Shown here: in pieces, positions 1-11,465 of the stretch | Layout of the letters: each line of letters opens with the position of its first letter | How positions within the stretch are numbered: the stretch's first letter is position 1 | NCBI GenBank assembly: GCA_964058845.1 | Contig: CAXKVR010000051.1 | Location: 186,001-250,000 of the forward strand | Length of the DNA: 64,000 nt | Source: Carex sylvatica | Lineage: Eukaryota; Streptophyta; Magnoliopsida; Poales; Cyperaceae | Direction: 5' to 3' | The notes under the pieces: model-generated | Database searches by the model: none | What the model saw: the letters and a program-made list of their open reading frames with translations, nothing else | Told to the model about the DNA's origin: nothing | Made by a program: the position numbers and the translations under genes

Positions 1-720
1 ATTAAAAATATCAATCAGGCATCAATTATACTTTGCATCCCTCATTAAAATAAATCAAAATATGTGGTTTCTAGAACGTGTAGACCTTCTAGAAGCATAG
101 CATGAACATTGTTGCATGCCTCCAGGCACCTAGATTAATATAATATTATTTAACATATAATTCTATAATGGTTCCAAAAGGACTACTTTCTGAATCAAGT
201 CCTAAATAATACAGCTGTTAGCATTATACTCTTTGATACTTCTGTTTTCGTTTTACTCGGCATGCTTAAATTAAATTAGACTGTATTAATTAAAGTTCAT
301 GGATTTAATTACCGTTCAGAAAAAATTAGAATCAGCTACTCAAAGGTAGAACATTTAAGTCCTAAAATAAAATAAAATAAATGACAAAAACAAAAAGGAA
401 CTTCTTTCAAATTAAAAGAGATGGAAGGGTACAGAGAAAATTTCCTATTATGCTAATGCCTACCGGGCTTACTAAGTAACAGGCTGTTTACACTTGGGCT
501 GGTTTACATAAAGACGAAGATTTCAACTAAGTTTTAATCAGGGATGGAGGGTGGGGACCAGATGTCATAGAAACTAAAAGAACACAATTTGCAGCAGCCG
601 ATAGGTGTGTCGGCGTACCTGGCTGCAAATTATATATTTTTTTTTTCTCTGTAGAATTATATGAATTGCAGGACTTTACAAAGAGTCAGACCTGGTCTAA
701 CTTCAATTCTTCAATAGCTA
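1..720. other. No gene seen
   Basis: AT-rich sequence with short A/T runs. I find no convincing open frame, splice-flanked exon or inverted repeat. It could be distal flank or UTR of a gene outside the window. Confidence 0.3.
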
Positions 721-735
721 CGTCTATTGTTTTGC

Positions 736-1305
736 AAACAAACCGGTCCGGTCCAAACTTCCGTGGTCTTTGGTTGGTCCGGTTTACGGATTGGCACGAC
801 CCGGATTAGATGTATTGGATTTGGAGGGGACGATCCAAACCCGTGCCATGACCCATGGTCCCGGTTCACATGGGTTTGTCCAGTTCAGTCTGGGCCGATA
901 GGTTCGAATTGGTCCGGTTTGATTTTTTTTATAATCAATTGTTTAAAAAAAAAAAATTTGGCCCAGGTTTGGTCCAGTTTAGTCTGGGTTTGCAAGTTTT
1001 GGTTCGGGTTTTGTTCGGGTTTTGTTCGGATTTGGTCCGGGTTTGGTCCGGTTAGTCCAGATTGGTCCGAATTAGTACGGTCCGAACCGGTCCAATATGG
1101 GTTATTCGCGATTCGGGCTAAAACGGCCCACGGGTTATGAATCATCCAGATTGGCACAATTATAGTGGAGAAAACCAGCCTAAACCCAGACTAGACCGGT
1201 TCCATGATCTTGGTCCGGGTTGGAACAGGTTTAGACTCCAGTCCGAATTAGTCCGGGTTGGTCTTGCAGGTAGTCCGTCCGGGTCTGGACCGACATTTTT
1301 TTTTC
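736..1305. repeat. GGTCCGG-rich degenerate repeat island
   Basis: Dozens of imperfect GGTCCGGTTTGG/TCCGGGTT-like units occur on both strands in a window much richer in G+C than its flanks. They produce long spurious frames on both strands. Dense short subterminal motifs of this kind are typical of non-autonomous hAT-like elements, but I could not find matching terminal inverted repeats or a TSD, so the class is open. Confidence 0.55.
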
Positions 1306-1587
1306 AAAACCCTAGCTGCATCCTACCATTTTTGAAATCTCATATATATCCCTCATTAATCTTGAAATTACATATTTCTCCTTCTAAATTTTGCAATGTC
1401 ATATTTATCTTTCTAAATTTTCAATGTTCACAAATTTACCTAATTTATTATATGTTTTTACAAAACTCATTTGAAATTTACAATTATCCATCCCTTAAAA
1501 AAATGTATAGTATGTATAACTGTTTAGTCTTCTAATTAGTTGTTTTTTAGGGCATATTATTCATTTCTATTTGTGATGCATATAGAG

Positions 1588-3092
1588 CACCCATTTTTAT
1601 TAATACTCTAAAAAAATAGAAAATTTTAAAGCTGTCCCGACCGCTAGGTCCACGGGCGGCCCACCCTCTCTATCAGACCGCCTGGGGGCCGGGTGGTCCT
1701 CTAATTATTTTTTTTTCTTTTTTAGAGAGAGCTTAATATTTTGATTTAAATAATTTTATGAAGAATTTTTTTTCTTGTTTAGAGTGTATGCCAAAAAATA
1801 AGACATTTGATATATTTATGCAGTGATGTCGTAACTCTTTATAACTTTGATTTGGTTTGTCAGTTGGATGTCACAAGTTTAAACAGCTTGTTGATCTTCT
1901 TCTCTTTATTTCTGGTACTAAAACAGTAGTTTAGAGATACTAAAATATGAACAAACCTCAAATTAGATATCTGTCTATACACAAAGCACCATAGACTGAC
2001 CTCTGGTATAGTACCAAGTCCAAACTCAGCAACCAAACACTAAGCAAAGGCCACTGGTATAGTGCAATGCACTAAAAATATCAAATTTGACATCTTCTGG
2101 TAAATCAGTAATTCTGAACTGATACGAAGATCAAACTTAAAAAGTAATTATACCAACATATAGAGCATTAAAAAATACATAGAATTGACACAAATTTCAA
2201 TATATTTGGATTTTTCTACAATTAGTTATGAATTTTCAAAGTTTAACTTTCGAAAAAACTTTAAACAGCCATAACTTTGGTTAGGAAAGTCGGATTTGCG
2301 CGCATGACCACTTTTCGGAAAAGGAGAGAAGAGACGGATCCGTATATCATCTGGGGAGAACTCTTGGGCATCCAAAGTATCATAATTTCAAAAAAAGTCA
2401 TTTAGTGCCTCAAAAATTTAGTTTAAGTTTTCATTTAACGGTAGATACAACGATCGGTATTTTGTTTAGTCAAAAGTCTAAGAGATTATTCAAGAATTAT
2501 TCATATAATTATTTTAAAATGCATTTACTATTTATTGTGTTCGTTTGCCTATCTCCGAGCAAATGGTATATGTCGACAATAATCAAACAATCCAATTATT
2601 CTCTCTCTCGCTCTCCAATTATTCTCTAAAAAAAATAGAAGTTGACATCATTGAGGCAATATAACTATATTTTCTTGTGTATATTTGAATAAAATAAATT
2701 ATTAAGAATCAAGGCCAAGTCCTTAATTAGTATTATATTTAGCCTTGTGATATCCAACTGACAAATCAAATCAAAGTTATAAAGAGTTACGACATCACTT
2801 CATAATTATATCAAATGTCTTATTTTTTTGGCATACACTCTAAATAAGAAAACTTTTTCTTCACAAAATTATTTAAATCAAAATATTAAGATCTCTCTAA
2901 AAAAAATAAAAAAAAATTGAGGACTGCTCGGCCCCCGGGCGGTCTGGTTCCTAGTGGACCACCCTTGACACGAACGGTCTGCTAGGGAGGGTGGGCCACC
3001 CGTGGGCCCAGGGATTGGAGCTATTTTAAAAAAAAAACCCAATGCGGGAGCAATTTAAAAAATAAAAATTTAGGGTATTAATAAAAATGGCC
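1588..3092. mobile_element. Mutator-like non-autonomous element, 1.5 kb, 10-bp TSD
   Basis: Long terminal inverted repeats of about 300 bp: the left arm (about 1590-1880) matches the reverse complement of the right arm (about 2745-3090), including a GC-rich block (CCACGGGCGGCCCACCCTC on the left). The element is flanked by a perfect 10-bp direct repeat GCATATAGAG at 1578-1587 and 3093-3102. Long inverted repeats plus a 9-11 bp duplication are the hallmark of Mutator-like elements. The 0.85-kb centre has no transposase frame, so it must depend on a partner element. Confidence 0.85.
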
Positions 3093-3109
3093 GCATATAG
3101 AGTTACATT

Positions 3110-3760
3110 TGAGCATATATTTATGTATATACACGTGACACAAGTAAGAAAATTAATTATTTGCTATCAGAATCATCCAATTAAATATTGAACATTTTTC
3201 TCAACCCATACTACATATTTTTTATATTTTTGATAAAGGATAAATGAGTACTTTATAAATTTAAACTATGTTTTAATAAAAAAAAGAGTAAATAATTGGA
3301 TAAATTTGTGAGTTTTTATAATTTAAAATGAATGGACTTTTATAAACTTTGACGCAAACAGAGAATTATCAATTTGGTTTTTGAAATTTGGTTTATGAAC
3401 TTTTATGAACTTCAAAAGAATGGACTTTTATGATGTCTTTCTTAGCAAACCATGAGATTATTCTATCATAATAAAATTGATAATTCTCTGTTCTTTATGC
3501 TTTAAAATGTGCTAGTAATGATTTATATTTTAAGGATCGATACTAATCTGCTAATGATATTGATACTTAGATTAAAAATATTAAAAATATGTTTTTATTT
3601 TTATTTTTTAATTCTACCACATCTGAATGATAAACATAAATTTTATATATATTCGATCTAGTTTTCATCATAAAATAACTTCAAATATCTTGTATTTTGA
3701 ATATAAAGTGAATAGAATACATTTAGAATCAAGTTACTACGTTTGTTTGACTTTACAGTA
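3110..3760. other. No gene seen
   Basis: AT-rich sequence between a Mutator-like element and an LTR. I see no coding frame, hairpin or recognisable repeat. Confidence 0.3.
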
Positions 3761-3767
3761 CATAAAA

Positions 3768-5577
3768 TGATAAAAAAATGAAGAAAAATACTCCCAGTGC
3801 GGATGGATCACCCACAGTCAGATCCAGTGCGGACGCACTGTAGCAGAAATGCATAACGGACGCCTGAACTTAAAACGGTCATAGATTTTGACTCGTAACT
3901 CCGTTTTGGGTGTATGACCACTTTTCGGAAAGCTAGCAAGAAGATCTATAACCTGAGAAAATTAAAAAAAAAGTTTGGGATCCAGCGCAGACGCACTCAC
4001 CTCCAGTGCAGGTCATCCACCCGCAATCAGTACTTAGCCAATTTCAGGAACTTCAGAACAGCACAGAAAATTCATCAGTGCTGGTCAGCCACCCACACTC
4101 ACCACCAGTGCGGACGTACTCAGAGAATTTCGCATGATTTTTCTTCTAAGTTAAATATGAACAGTTGAACCAGTGCGGGTCATCCACCCGCACTCACCAC
4201 CAGTGCGGACGCACTGAACCCGCAGATAGCCAGAATTACACGTTTTCAACACGGTTTCTATTTTTAGCGAGCCAGAGATGCATTTTGACAGCTAAATTTG
4301 GACACAGCAGTCCAGAAAAATAAGGCAAAGATAGCACCCTCTAACCCACCTTCTAGTCTCTAAATTGGACATAGTGTTTTGCTATATAAGTGGGATTCAT
4401 TTTCCATTCAACAACTCACTCTCTCTCTCTCTCACCACTTGGTGCATGTCTATTTCTATAAAATATAGCGATAAATCTGCAGCCATTCTAGAAGTTCCGG
4501 AAGCTTTTCGAGAAAGGAGAAGAAGGTTCAAGCAAGATTTCGGCAAGATTGAGGTTCTTTATTCAATAAAGGGTGTAACTATTTCTTTATTTCATTCTTT
4601 CTTATTTTTGTCAACTTTTATAATGGATCTCTCCAAGAGAGAGTAGATCTCTTTCTAGGGGTTTAGGTCAATGCATGAACTTGTTTAATTTTATCTTATT
4701 CGGTTATTTATTTTTATTATGATTATTTTATGGGATTTGATGTTAATTTCTGAGATTTATCATTTGTGTTAATTACATAATTAGTACTTAAAATTGATGT
4801 AGTTCCGCTTTGGATTCGAAAGAACCAAAGTAGTTAGGACGAGAGGAGAGTATCAAATTATGAACGCAAATACCTTAGGCTTGGATTCGGATCTAACCAA
4901 TTTGTAATCTAAGCCGGAACTACATAAATTAGGGTTAGGGACTTAGTGAAGGACGTAACTGTGAAGTCAAACCCTAATTAGGACATCTCAAATTGAATTG
5001 AATATTAGTATGAAGGACGTAACTGTGAAGTACCGATACTCGATGAGAGGAGAGACTAACAAGAACTTATGGTCTAGGTAGCTAGGATGAAGGACATAAC
5101 TGTGAAGTCCGAATTGCTTGGGCATGTTATTAATTCATGAAAGTGACCCTTAATAACATATTAGGTTAGAAACCTCATTAAATCATACATGAATTTAAAC
5201 AAACTGAATAGATTGAATTAGCAAGGAATTGTAGACCGAGTACCCCTAGATCTTCTCAACTTAAAAGCAACCTAAACTTTTATTTTTCTTTATTTTTTAT
5301 TTATTGTTTATAACTCTCCTCTTTCGGGTATTGAACTCAACTTAGAATTATTGAAATAAAATTCCCCAATTCTACTTTAATTGCACTTTACTTCTTTTTA
5401 TTTTTCTGAAATTAATTAATAAAGTTTAAGCCTAGTTTTTAACCATATTCTCTGTAGTTCGACACCCTAAGTACTACTTTGAAAGGTTGTGCGCTTGCAA
5501 TTAACCCTTCATTTAGTATCAAGGTTTATAAATTTAAAAGATAAAAGAGTATAAACCAAGCACAAATTCCTATATCA
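3768..5577 (+). mobile_element. Ty3-type-like solo LTR (copy C), ends approximate
   Basis: This segment shares its layout with the better delimited LTRs at 28501-30113 and 56670-59474: an A/T-rich start, a GC-rich short-repeat block, a CTCCGTTTT motif followed by a CTTTTCGGAAAG-type motif, a CT-microsatellite leader, and an end with a 'guanosine-rich junction' ATCGACACC-like motif and GTGCGCTTGCAA. No gag or pol lies on either side, suggesting a solo LTR. I could not find a convincing 5-bp TSD, so both ends are estimates. Class assignment is inferred from structure only. Confidence 0.5.
3793..4225. repeat. Repeated CAGTGCGGACGCACTG motif block
   Basis: At least six copies or near-copies of the imperfect palindrome CAGTGCG-GAC-GCACTG alternate with GGTCATCCACCCGCACTCACC-like units. 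The block sits in the 5' third of the surrounding LTR. Confidence 0.7.
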
Positions 5578-5617
5578 AAAATACTCAACACTGAAGAGAG
5601 TTAGTAAAAAAATATGG

Positions 5618-6624
5618 CCGAAATTTTCATTAATATCCAAAAAAATTAAAAAAAAATTCAAATTCTACCCGCATTTCAGCGGGATTTCAGAAAATGCCCA
5701 AACCGGTGAGAATCTCACTAGTTTTATAATTTGTTTCCGATGGAATTCTCACCGGGTTTTTTTTTACAAACATTATTTTTTTAATTAATTTATTTTTTGT
5801 ATTGAAATATTAGAAATATTTAATATATTATTTTGGAAATTGATAGAATACAATATAATTTATTTATTAGAAAAACTATGACAAATAACTCGGATCAACA
5901 TTTTTCAGGCCGGATTTTTCGCGGCTGTAAAAAAAATTAATATATTTATTTATGTATTATTGGAAAAAAATGTTTGAATTATGAGTTATTGATTCCGGTT
6001 CAAAAATAACTTCTAAGTAAATACATAAAATATTGTAATCCTTCTAATACATTTAATTTATAAAAAATTATATCTATTTTTGAAAACAACAAAAACTACA
6101 AATTATTTAACTATTGTTATTAAAAAAAAAAAATTCAAAATAGATACAATTTTTAAAAATTAAATGTACTAGAAAGATCACAATATTTTATGTATTATCT
6201 AGAAGTGACTTTAAAATCGCGATCAATAACTCAAATTCAAAGAATAATTTTTTTTCCAATAACACATAAATAAATATATTAATTTTTCTTACAGCTATGA
6301 AAAATCCGGTCTGAAAAATATTGATTCGGGTTATTTGTCGTAGTGTTTCTAATAAATCAAATTATATTACACTCCATCTATTTTTAAAGAAATATATTAA
6401 ATATTTATAATATTTCAATAAATAAAAAATCTGTTTTGTAAAAAAAAAAACAAAACCCAGTGAGAATCTCACCGGAAAAAACTATAAAACTGATGAGATT
6501 CTCACCGGAAATAAATTATAGAACTGGTGAGATTTTTACTAGTTTGGGTAATTTTTGAAATTCCGCTGAAAAGAGGTTAGAGTTTTTTTTTATAATTTTG
6601 TTTGGATATTAATAAAAATTTCGG
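5618..6624. mobile_element. Fold-back (palindromic) Mutator-type element, 1.0 kb
   Basis: Almost the whole 1007 bp folds on itself: the left half (GGTGAGAATCTCAC block, then the CAGGCCGGATTTTTCGCGG block near 5907) recurs inverted in the right half. The ends are CCGAAATTTT and AAAATTTCGG. A perfect 9-bp duplication AAAATATGG lies at 5609-5617 and 6625-6633, which fits the Mutator superfamily. There is no coding capacity. The inner arms are related to the element at 31795-33479. Confidence 0.85.
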
Positions 6625-6633
6625 AAAATATGG

Positions 6634-7430
6634 AATATATGAAAAAAAAAAAAATTTAAAACATTAGATTATCGCAACTATAATGAAAAGACCCTCGGGT
6701 ATGTTTCGAATAGCTAGAATATTTCTAGTGATATTTTCAATTAATAAATGAGAATAGAAAAAAATAGTAATTTTTTATATTAGTGTAAAAATTGTGTTAT
6801 TCGGATTAGTAAAAATGTTGTTTGAATTATATATTTGGAATAGTGAAAAGCTGTAATTGAGAAAGAATAGTGTTACCAAGGTGAATTAAAAGAAAAAATA
6901 TGTAGGTGAGGTCTCAAACGAATTGTCACGATATGAAGATGAAAAAAGTGTCAACTTGGTCATTTTGGAAATGTGTTGGTAAAAATCCAAGAAAAAAGTA
7001 TATTTTTTTATTTTTCTACATACTTTTGAATAGTAACTATTTCAATATTTACAAGTAATAGAAAATAGCAGCTATTCTAGTTATTCTGAATAGACAAAAT
7101 GTTATTTAGATGCAATTGCTATTCCGAATAACTCCTATTTTAAAATAATCTCTATTTTTAACACATTCAAAAATACCCCTGTGTGTAGTATAAACCGAAA
7201 TATTTATTTCTGCCATAACAAAAAAAAAAAATACCCCAGTTTTGAGGAAATTCAAAATTTAGCTAAGCCACTCATGCATTCTGCGGCGTCAGTCAGAAGG
7301 CCGCTCAATGCCCCTGCCACCCTCATATTTTTTTCGTTTTAGAACAGAAATTTATTTAACAGAAATTTTGCAATTCGAAAGCTATGCAACACCATTATTT
7401 AATATTATACATTTAGAAAGAAGTAGCAGT
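6634..7430. other. No gene seen
   Basis: AT-rich sequence. Around 6700-7190 several TATTC and GAATA blocks read as a degraded inverted repeat, but no ends can be set. No coding frame. Confidence 0.3.
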
Positions 7431-7433
7431 AGG

Positions 7434-7620
7434 GGTGCAAACGGAGCGGATAATACTCATACTATATTCGCATCTGTCGGATAATAAGTAGATACGAATA
7501 CGGATACAGATAGTAAATGGATATTAAAAATTCAAAATCAAATTTGCCTTAAACGGATACGGATACGGATACAGAACGGATAGTTCACGGATACAGATTC
7601 GAATATGAATGTTAAAATGT
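7434..7620 (+). mobile_element. hAT-like terminus fragment with GGATAC repeats
   Basis: Starts with TAGGGGTGCAAACGGA, a typical hAT-type terminus, followed by many GGATAC/CGGATA subterminal units. No matching inverted end is found downstream, so it appears truncated. Confidence 0.45.
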
Positions 7621-8076
7621 CATATTGCTTTCGTGTCTTATTCATGATCTACATATTTATCTTTGTTTTGAAAAGTCAGACAATCAATCTAAATCATTTA
7701 ACATGATTGATCTTCTTATTAAAATATATTTAAATATCAAATTTTATAATTTTTGGAACTTCTTTATTATTTGTTTAGATAAATACAAATTCATTTGTTT
7801 TTATGGTTCATGATCTTTTAAAAACAGTGATTTTGTACTGATCAAAATAAATAGTAAGAATTTTTCAAAAAATATAAAATTTAGTTTTCATACATATTTT
7901 AATATGAAAATCATATTAAATAATTGTCGACTATTTATGTTTTAAAAACATATATAAAGATGTAAAGCATAATTGAGATACAAAAATAATAAAATATATT
8001 AATCTACTCGTACAAGGTCTTCTCTACGCATATACTTATGTTACCCCCGTCGATACTCCAATATAGGGTATGTACT

Positions 8077-8538
8077 TAGGAGTGTTATTGGGTCCTATTT
8101 ATTCAGTTTTGAACTGAATCGAATTAGTTTGGACTAATGATTCAGTTTTTTCAGTTTAATGGTTCGGTTCGGTTTGATTCGGTTTGGAAGTTTTCAAAAT
8201 CAAAATAACCGAATCGGTCGAACTTTTATATATTATGAATTTAGTTCGGACCGCCCTGATTTATTTCTTAATTAATTGCTTTAAATACTTTAGTTTATTT
8301 CTTAATACCTGTTTATTTCTTAATATACTTTGGTTTATTATAAATCAATTGCTTTAAACAAAAATAATACTATATTTCGGTTATAACCGAACAAACCGAA
8401 ATAAAACTTTGATTCAGTTCGGTTGCAATGCTAAATCAATTCAGTTCGACCATATTTTTGAAACCGAATTACAACTTTGATTTGCCTAGCTCGGTTCGAT
8501 ACTTCGATTAAACCGAACCGAACCAATAAACACTCCAA
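8077..8538. mobile_element. hAT-like MITE with GGTTCGG subterminal repeats
   Basis: Ends TAGGAGTGTTATTGG and CCAATAAACACTCCAA are imperfect inverted repeats. The interior is packed with TTCGGTTCGG/CCGAACCGAA units. The 8-bp flanks are TATGTACT (8069-8076) and TATGTAGC (8539-8546), a degenerate 8-bp duplication as expected for hAT. No transposase. Confidence 0.65.
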
Positions 8539-8581
8539 TATGTAGCCATATCGGATACGTATTGGATATCGACACACTTAT

Positions 8582-9868
8582 TGTTACACTAAGGGGCATC
8601 ACTAATTGCTCTAAAAAACTAAAAATAATCGCAATTAAAAGTAAATAGAAGAGTTTAGAGAAATTTGACACGCGGAATGATAACGGAGTTCGGCAAAACA
8701 AAGACCTACGTTTTCGGGGCTTCGCAACCTCTTCTAGGTGCGCCTTTCTATTACCCAATACGAAAAGATTACAACTTGTGAACCATTGAGCCCTTACAAT
8801 CCAAGCGGAAAGTCAATCGGCCAACTTGAAATGAGAATCGACGAGCCCTTACAACCAAGGAAAATCACACAGCCTACTAGAAATGAGAACAAGGTCTCTA
8901 AGTTTAAGCTACTCAAGAGAAACACTCAATAGATCACTCTAACCTAATCTAACTTGAGATTAGTGAAGTGAGTTTGAGCCTGTTTGAGAGATTTTGAAGT
9001 TTTAAGCTCTCACAACAATGGAGTAACTAAAGCTCTCAGAAAATCGCATTTTAGAAGTTTAGGGTCGGCTGAGATACTTTGAGAAGAAAGTCCAAAGTCC
9101 TATTTATAGAAACAGCTCAAAAATGAGCTAAGTGAGCTAAAACGTTACCAACGTTTTATAAAATATTACAACGTTTTAGTTCAAAATGCGATTTAGGATT
9201 TAATTTTTTGACAAATCGATTAAAATATTACCAACGATTGTATAATGTTTCTCTAACGTTTTGCTCTGAAAAATATTGATAAAAAAACAGAAATTTCTGA
9301 AGCTCAGAATTAATTAAAATGTTACAACTTTTGTCAAACGTTACAACGATGATTTAAGTAAATCGTTGTAACTATTAACAAACGTTACAACGTTTGTTTC
9401 TTGAATTTTGAATTCTGATACAGCTGTACTTAAGGCTCTGACATTCTTAAAACGTTACAACGTTTGTAAAGCATTGCAACGTTTCATGTTGATTTTGTAC
9501 AGCTGTATTTCAGCAATTCTGACATTCATAAAATATTACAATGTTTTGTAAAAATGTTATAACATTTTAAGTTGTTTTCTGAGTTTGATCAACTGTTTCT
9601 TCAGCATTTCTGATAGACCTAAAACGTTACAACGTTTGATCCCTGTTTAAACAACCTCAAACTTACTTTATCAAGTTTCTGATTTTTCAATTTGAATTCT
9701 TGATAAGTGTTTTCATGATTTCTTCAGTCCAAGTATTTCATAATATAATTTCATTTGACTTGAACCTACATATCTTTCAAAGATAAAAAAATCATAAAAT
9801 TCATTAATTATATATTTTTATAAATTAATCAAATAAACGAAAAAAATTATTACTCGAATAAAATAGCA
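8582..9868 (-). mobile_element. Copia LTR (copy G), minus orientation, solo
   Basis: Read on the minus strand, this 1287-bp unit matches LTR F (36843-38152) along its length: the start region with a TTTATTTGA motif, AACGTTACAACGTT repeats, a CTATAAATAGG TATA-type box near 9100, GTAAGGGCTC repeats, AAAGGCGCACC and an end GTAACA. No gag or pol flanks it, so it is a solo LTR or remnant. A 5-bp TSD is not clear. Confidence 0.7.
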
Positions 9869-10352
9869 CCGATACATATCCGTGCCAATACATTATTCGA
9901 TATGTCCCTCTCCATATTTGCACCAGTACGCCCTCGACACACTAGATTTGCACAACACACCAGATTTGAATTCTCAAATTGTTTACTTTTTGTGGGATTC
10001 GAATCCATATTTTTTTAGTTGAGATCCAAAACTCTTTGTCACTATACTAGATCATTTATGTGATATATATTAGTAACTATTAATTGTATTTAATTTATAT
10101 TTGTGTTAAATATTTAGTTTTTTTTTTGTGAAAGTGTGGTTTAAGTGATGATTATGGTTAATCTAAATATTATAAATTAAAATAATAAAATATAATATAT
10201 ATAATAGGTGGATCGTATTTTATATTTTTTTTTAGATTTTTGTATAATCGTATCTATATTGTATTTGATATGATACTCGTATGTTGTATCCGTATCAATA
10301 CAATATACGCAGTATATAGTATATGAGTACATGTTAATTGATCTTACGACTT

Positions 10353-10441
10353 GGTGAGGAATCCGTCCGAGGAGGGGCTTGCGTCTGATTAGCTAGTTGG
10401 TGAGGCAATAGCTTACTAAGGCGATGATCAGTAGCTGATCC

Positions 10442-10476
<35 letters not shown>

Positions 10477-10482
10477 ACCCAG

Positions 10483-10513
<31 letters not shown>

Positions 10514-10608
10514 TTGCAATGGGCGAAAGCCTGACGGAGCAATGCCGCGTGGAGAAAATGAAGGCCCACGGATCGTAAACTTCTTTTCTCGGACCAAGAA
10601 GCAAGAGA
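10353..10608 (+). pseudogene. Plastid 16S rRNA fragment in nuclear DNA (NUPT)
   Basis: The stretch reads as the 5' part of a plastid small-subunit rRNA: GGGGCTTGCGTCTGATTAGC, GAGAGGATGATCAGCCACAC, then ACTCCTACGGGAGGCAGCAG (the universal 16S site), GCAATGGGCGAAAGCCTGAC and GCAATGCCGCGTGGAG. Several bases differ from the conserved rRNA (for example CACGACCCAG and GAGGAATTTTTTGCA), so it is a decayed insertion and not a working gene. Only about 250 of some 1490 nt are present and both edges run straight into AT-rich nuclear sequence. Confidence 0.92.
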
Positions 10609-10617
10609 CAACCAGCT

Positions 10618-11000
10618 GTTCTAATTGTGCCATTTTAATGATCTAGTATAGTGACAAGCACAACACAACCAAAATTAGGAAGAAACAAAATACATGAAAA
10701 CGTATATTGAACTCCTGTTGATTAATGCACTAACCCTTTTGTTAATACATCAGCTTCTTCAAGTACGACAGATGACTTGATCGACAAAAGAAAAAGAAAA
10801 TTATCTAATGCACATTATGCACCAACCCTTTAGTTAGTACATCAATTCCTTCAAGTAAAATCAAACGAATAAAATAAAAATAAAAAGGAGTCCATGGTCC
10901 TTTAAAAATGTTCAAATTAAACCATCGTCAAGTCAATTGTACCTTTGTACCAGAGACAGAGGAAGGGAAGGTATAAAATTTATTTTTCTCAATTCCAAAA
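10618..11000. other. No gene seen
   Basis: AT-rich sequence with two similar GCACCAACCCTTT/GTACATCA blocks (about 10725-10760 and 10820-10850). No gene is recognisable. It may include the 3' flank of the minus-strand gene that ends at 11007. Confidence 0.3.
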
Positions 11001-11006
11001 TAAAAA

Positions 11007-11420
11007 TCAATACCCATGAGCTATGCAAGCGTCCCAGAACAGCCGATTGCTTTCGGCATCATCTTGTGCCACCACAGCCTCCTCCTCTCGTGCAACTAAC
11101 ACCATCGAATCTCTTTGCCCCTCTATGATCTCTCCATCATCAACTATTCTCTTCTTAGCATCATATAAATCATACCACCAATTCTTACACAACATTTGTC
11201 TTCTCATATCCTGTCCAATATTCCCATTTGTTGCCCAGCTGTCATCTCCAGACGTTGATTCCGCATCGTCATCGTAGTTATCGGAATCAATAACGTTACT
11301 AACAAATGTATCCAAAACCATGTCGGTGTCCATAACAAGTTCGGTCTCGGAGTCGCCCATGGATTCCAAATTGGAAAGGGAAGCAGACGAATCAGATTTT
11401 GGGACCCAATTTTTTTCCAT
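11007..11420 (-). CDS. Small acidic protein of unknown function (137 aa)
   Basis: A single-exon minus-strand frame. I do not recognise the family. The N-terminal third is Ser/Glu/Asp-rich (around residues 10-60, with runs such as DNYDDDAEST). The C-terminal half looks structured, with an MCKNWWYDLYDAKKR block (about residues 77-91) and the C-terminus ESNRLFWDACIAHGY. The acidic linker plus aromatic motif pattern is more gene-like than chance. A TATATATA box on the minus strand (11473-11466) lies 46 nt before this ATG. An in-frame ATG at 11441 would sit at the expected transcription start, so the second ATG (MEKNW) is preferred; the alternative gives 144 residues. Frames on the other strand here are shadows. 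Product, localisation and partners are unknown. Confidence 0.6.
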   Translation of the reverse strand: MEKNWVPKSDSSASLSNLESMGDSETELVMDTDMVLDTFVSNVIDSDNYDDDAESTSGDDSWATNGNIGQDMRRQMLCKNWWYDLYDAKKRIVDDGEIIEGQRDSMVLVAREEEAVVAQDDAESNRLFWDACIAHGY

Positions 11421-11465
11421 GAGAAGAGACGGGAAGAGCATCTTGTTGTTTGTTGACACATTGGG

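Larger units (their letters stand above)
8038..10304. mobile_element. CGTATCC-rich element, split by two later insertions (ends tentative)
   Basis: The outer segments (8038-8068, 8547-8581 and 9869-10304) carry GATAC/GTATCC units and begin ATGTTAC, like the intact relative at 48733-49199. They are separated by a hAT-like MITE and a copia LTR. The flanks show only a loose ACGCATATACT / ACGCAGTATATA direct similarity, so the ends and the TSD are tentative. Confidence 0.4.

Noticed and set aside
727..1157. Overlapping open frames on both strands (up to 137 codons)
   Set aside because: They are translations of the GGTCCGG repeat island; all show the same Trp/Gly/Pro or Asn/Gln/Asp bias and no domain.
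10393..10611. 72-codon minus-strand frame
   Set aside because: It lies antisense inside the plastid 16S rRNA fragment.
11044..11277. Plus-strand frames opposite the small acidic-protein gene (also 11320-11526)
   Set aside because: Antisense shadows without promoter or motif; the minus strand has TATA box and better composition.
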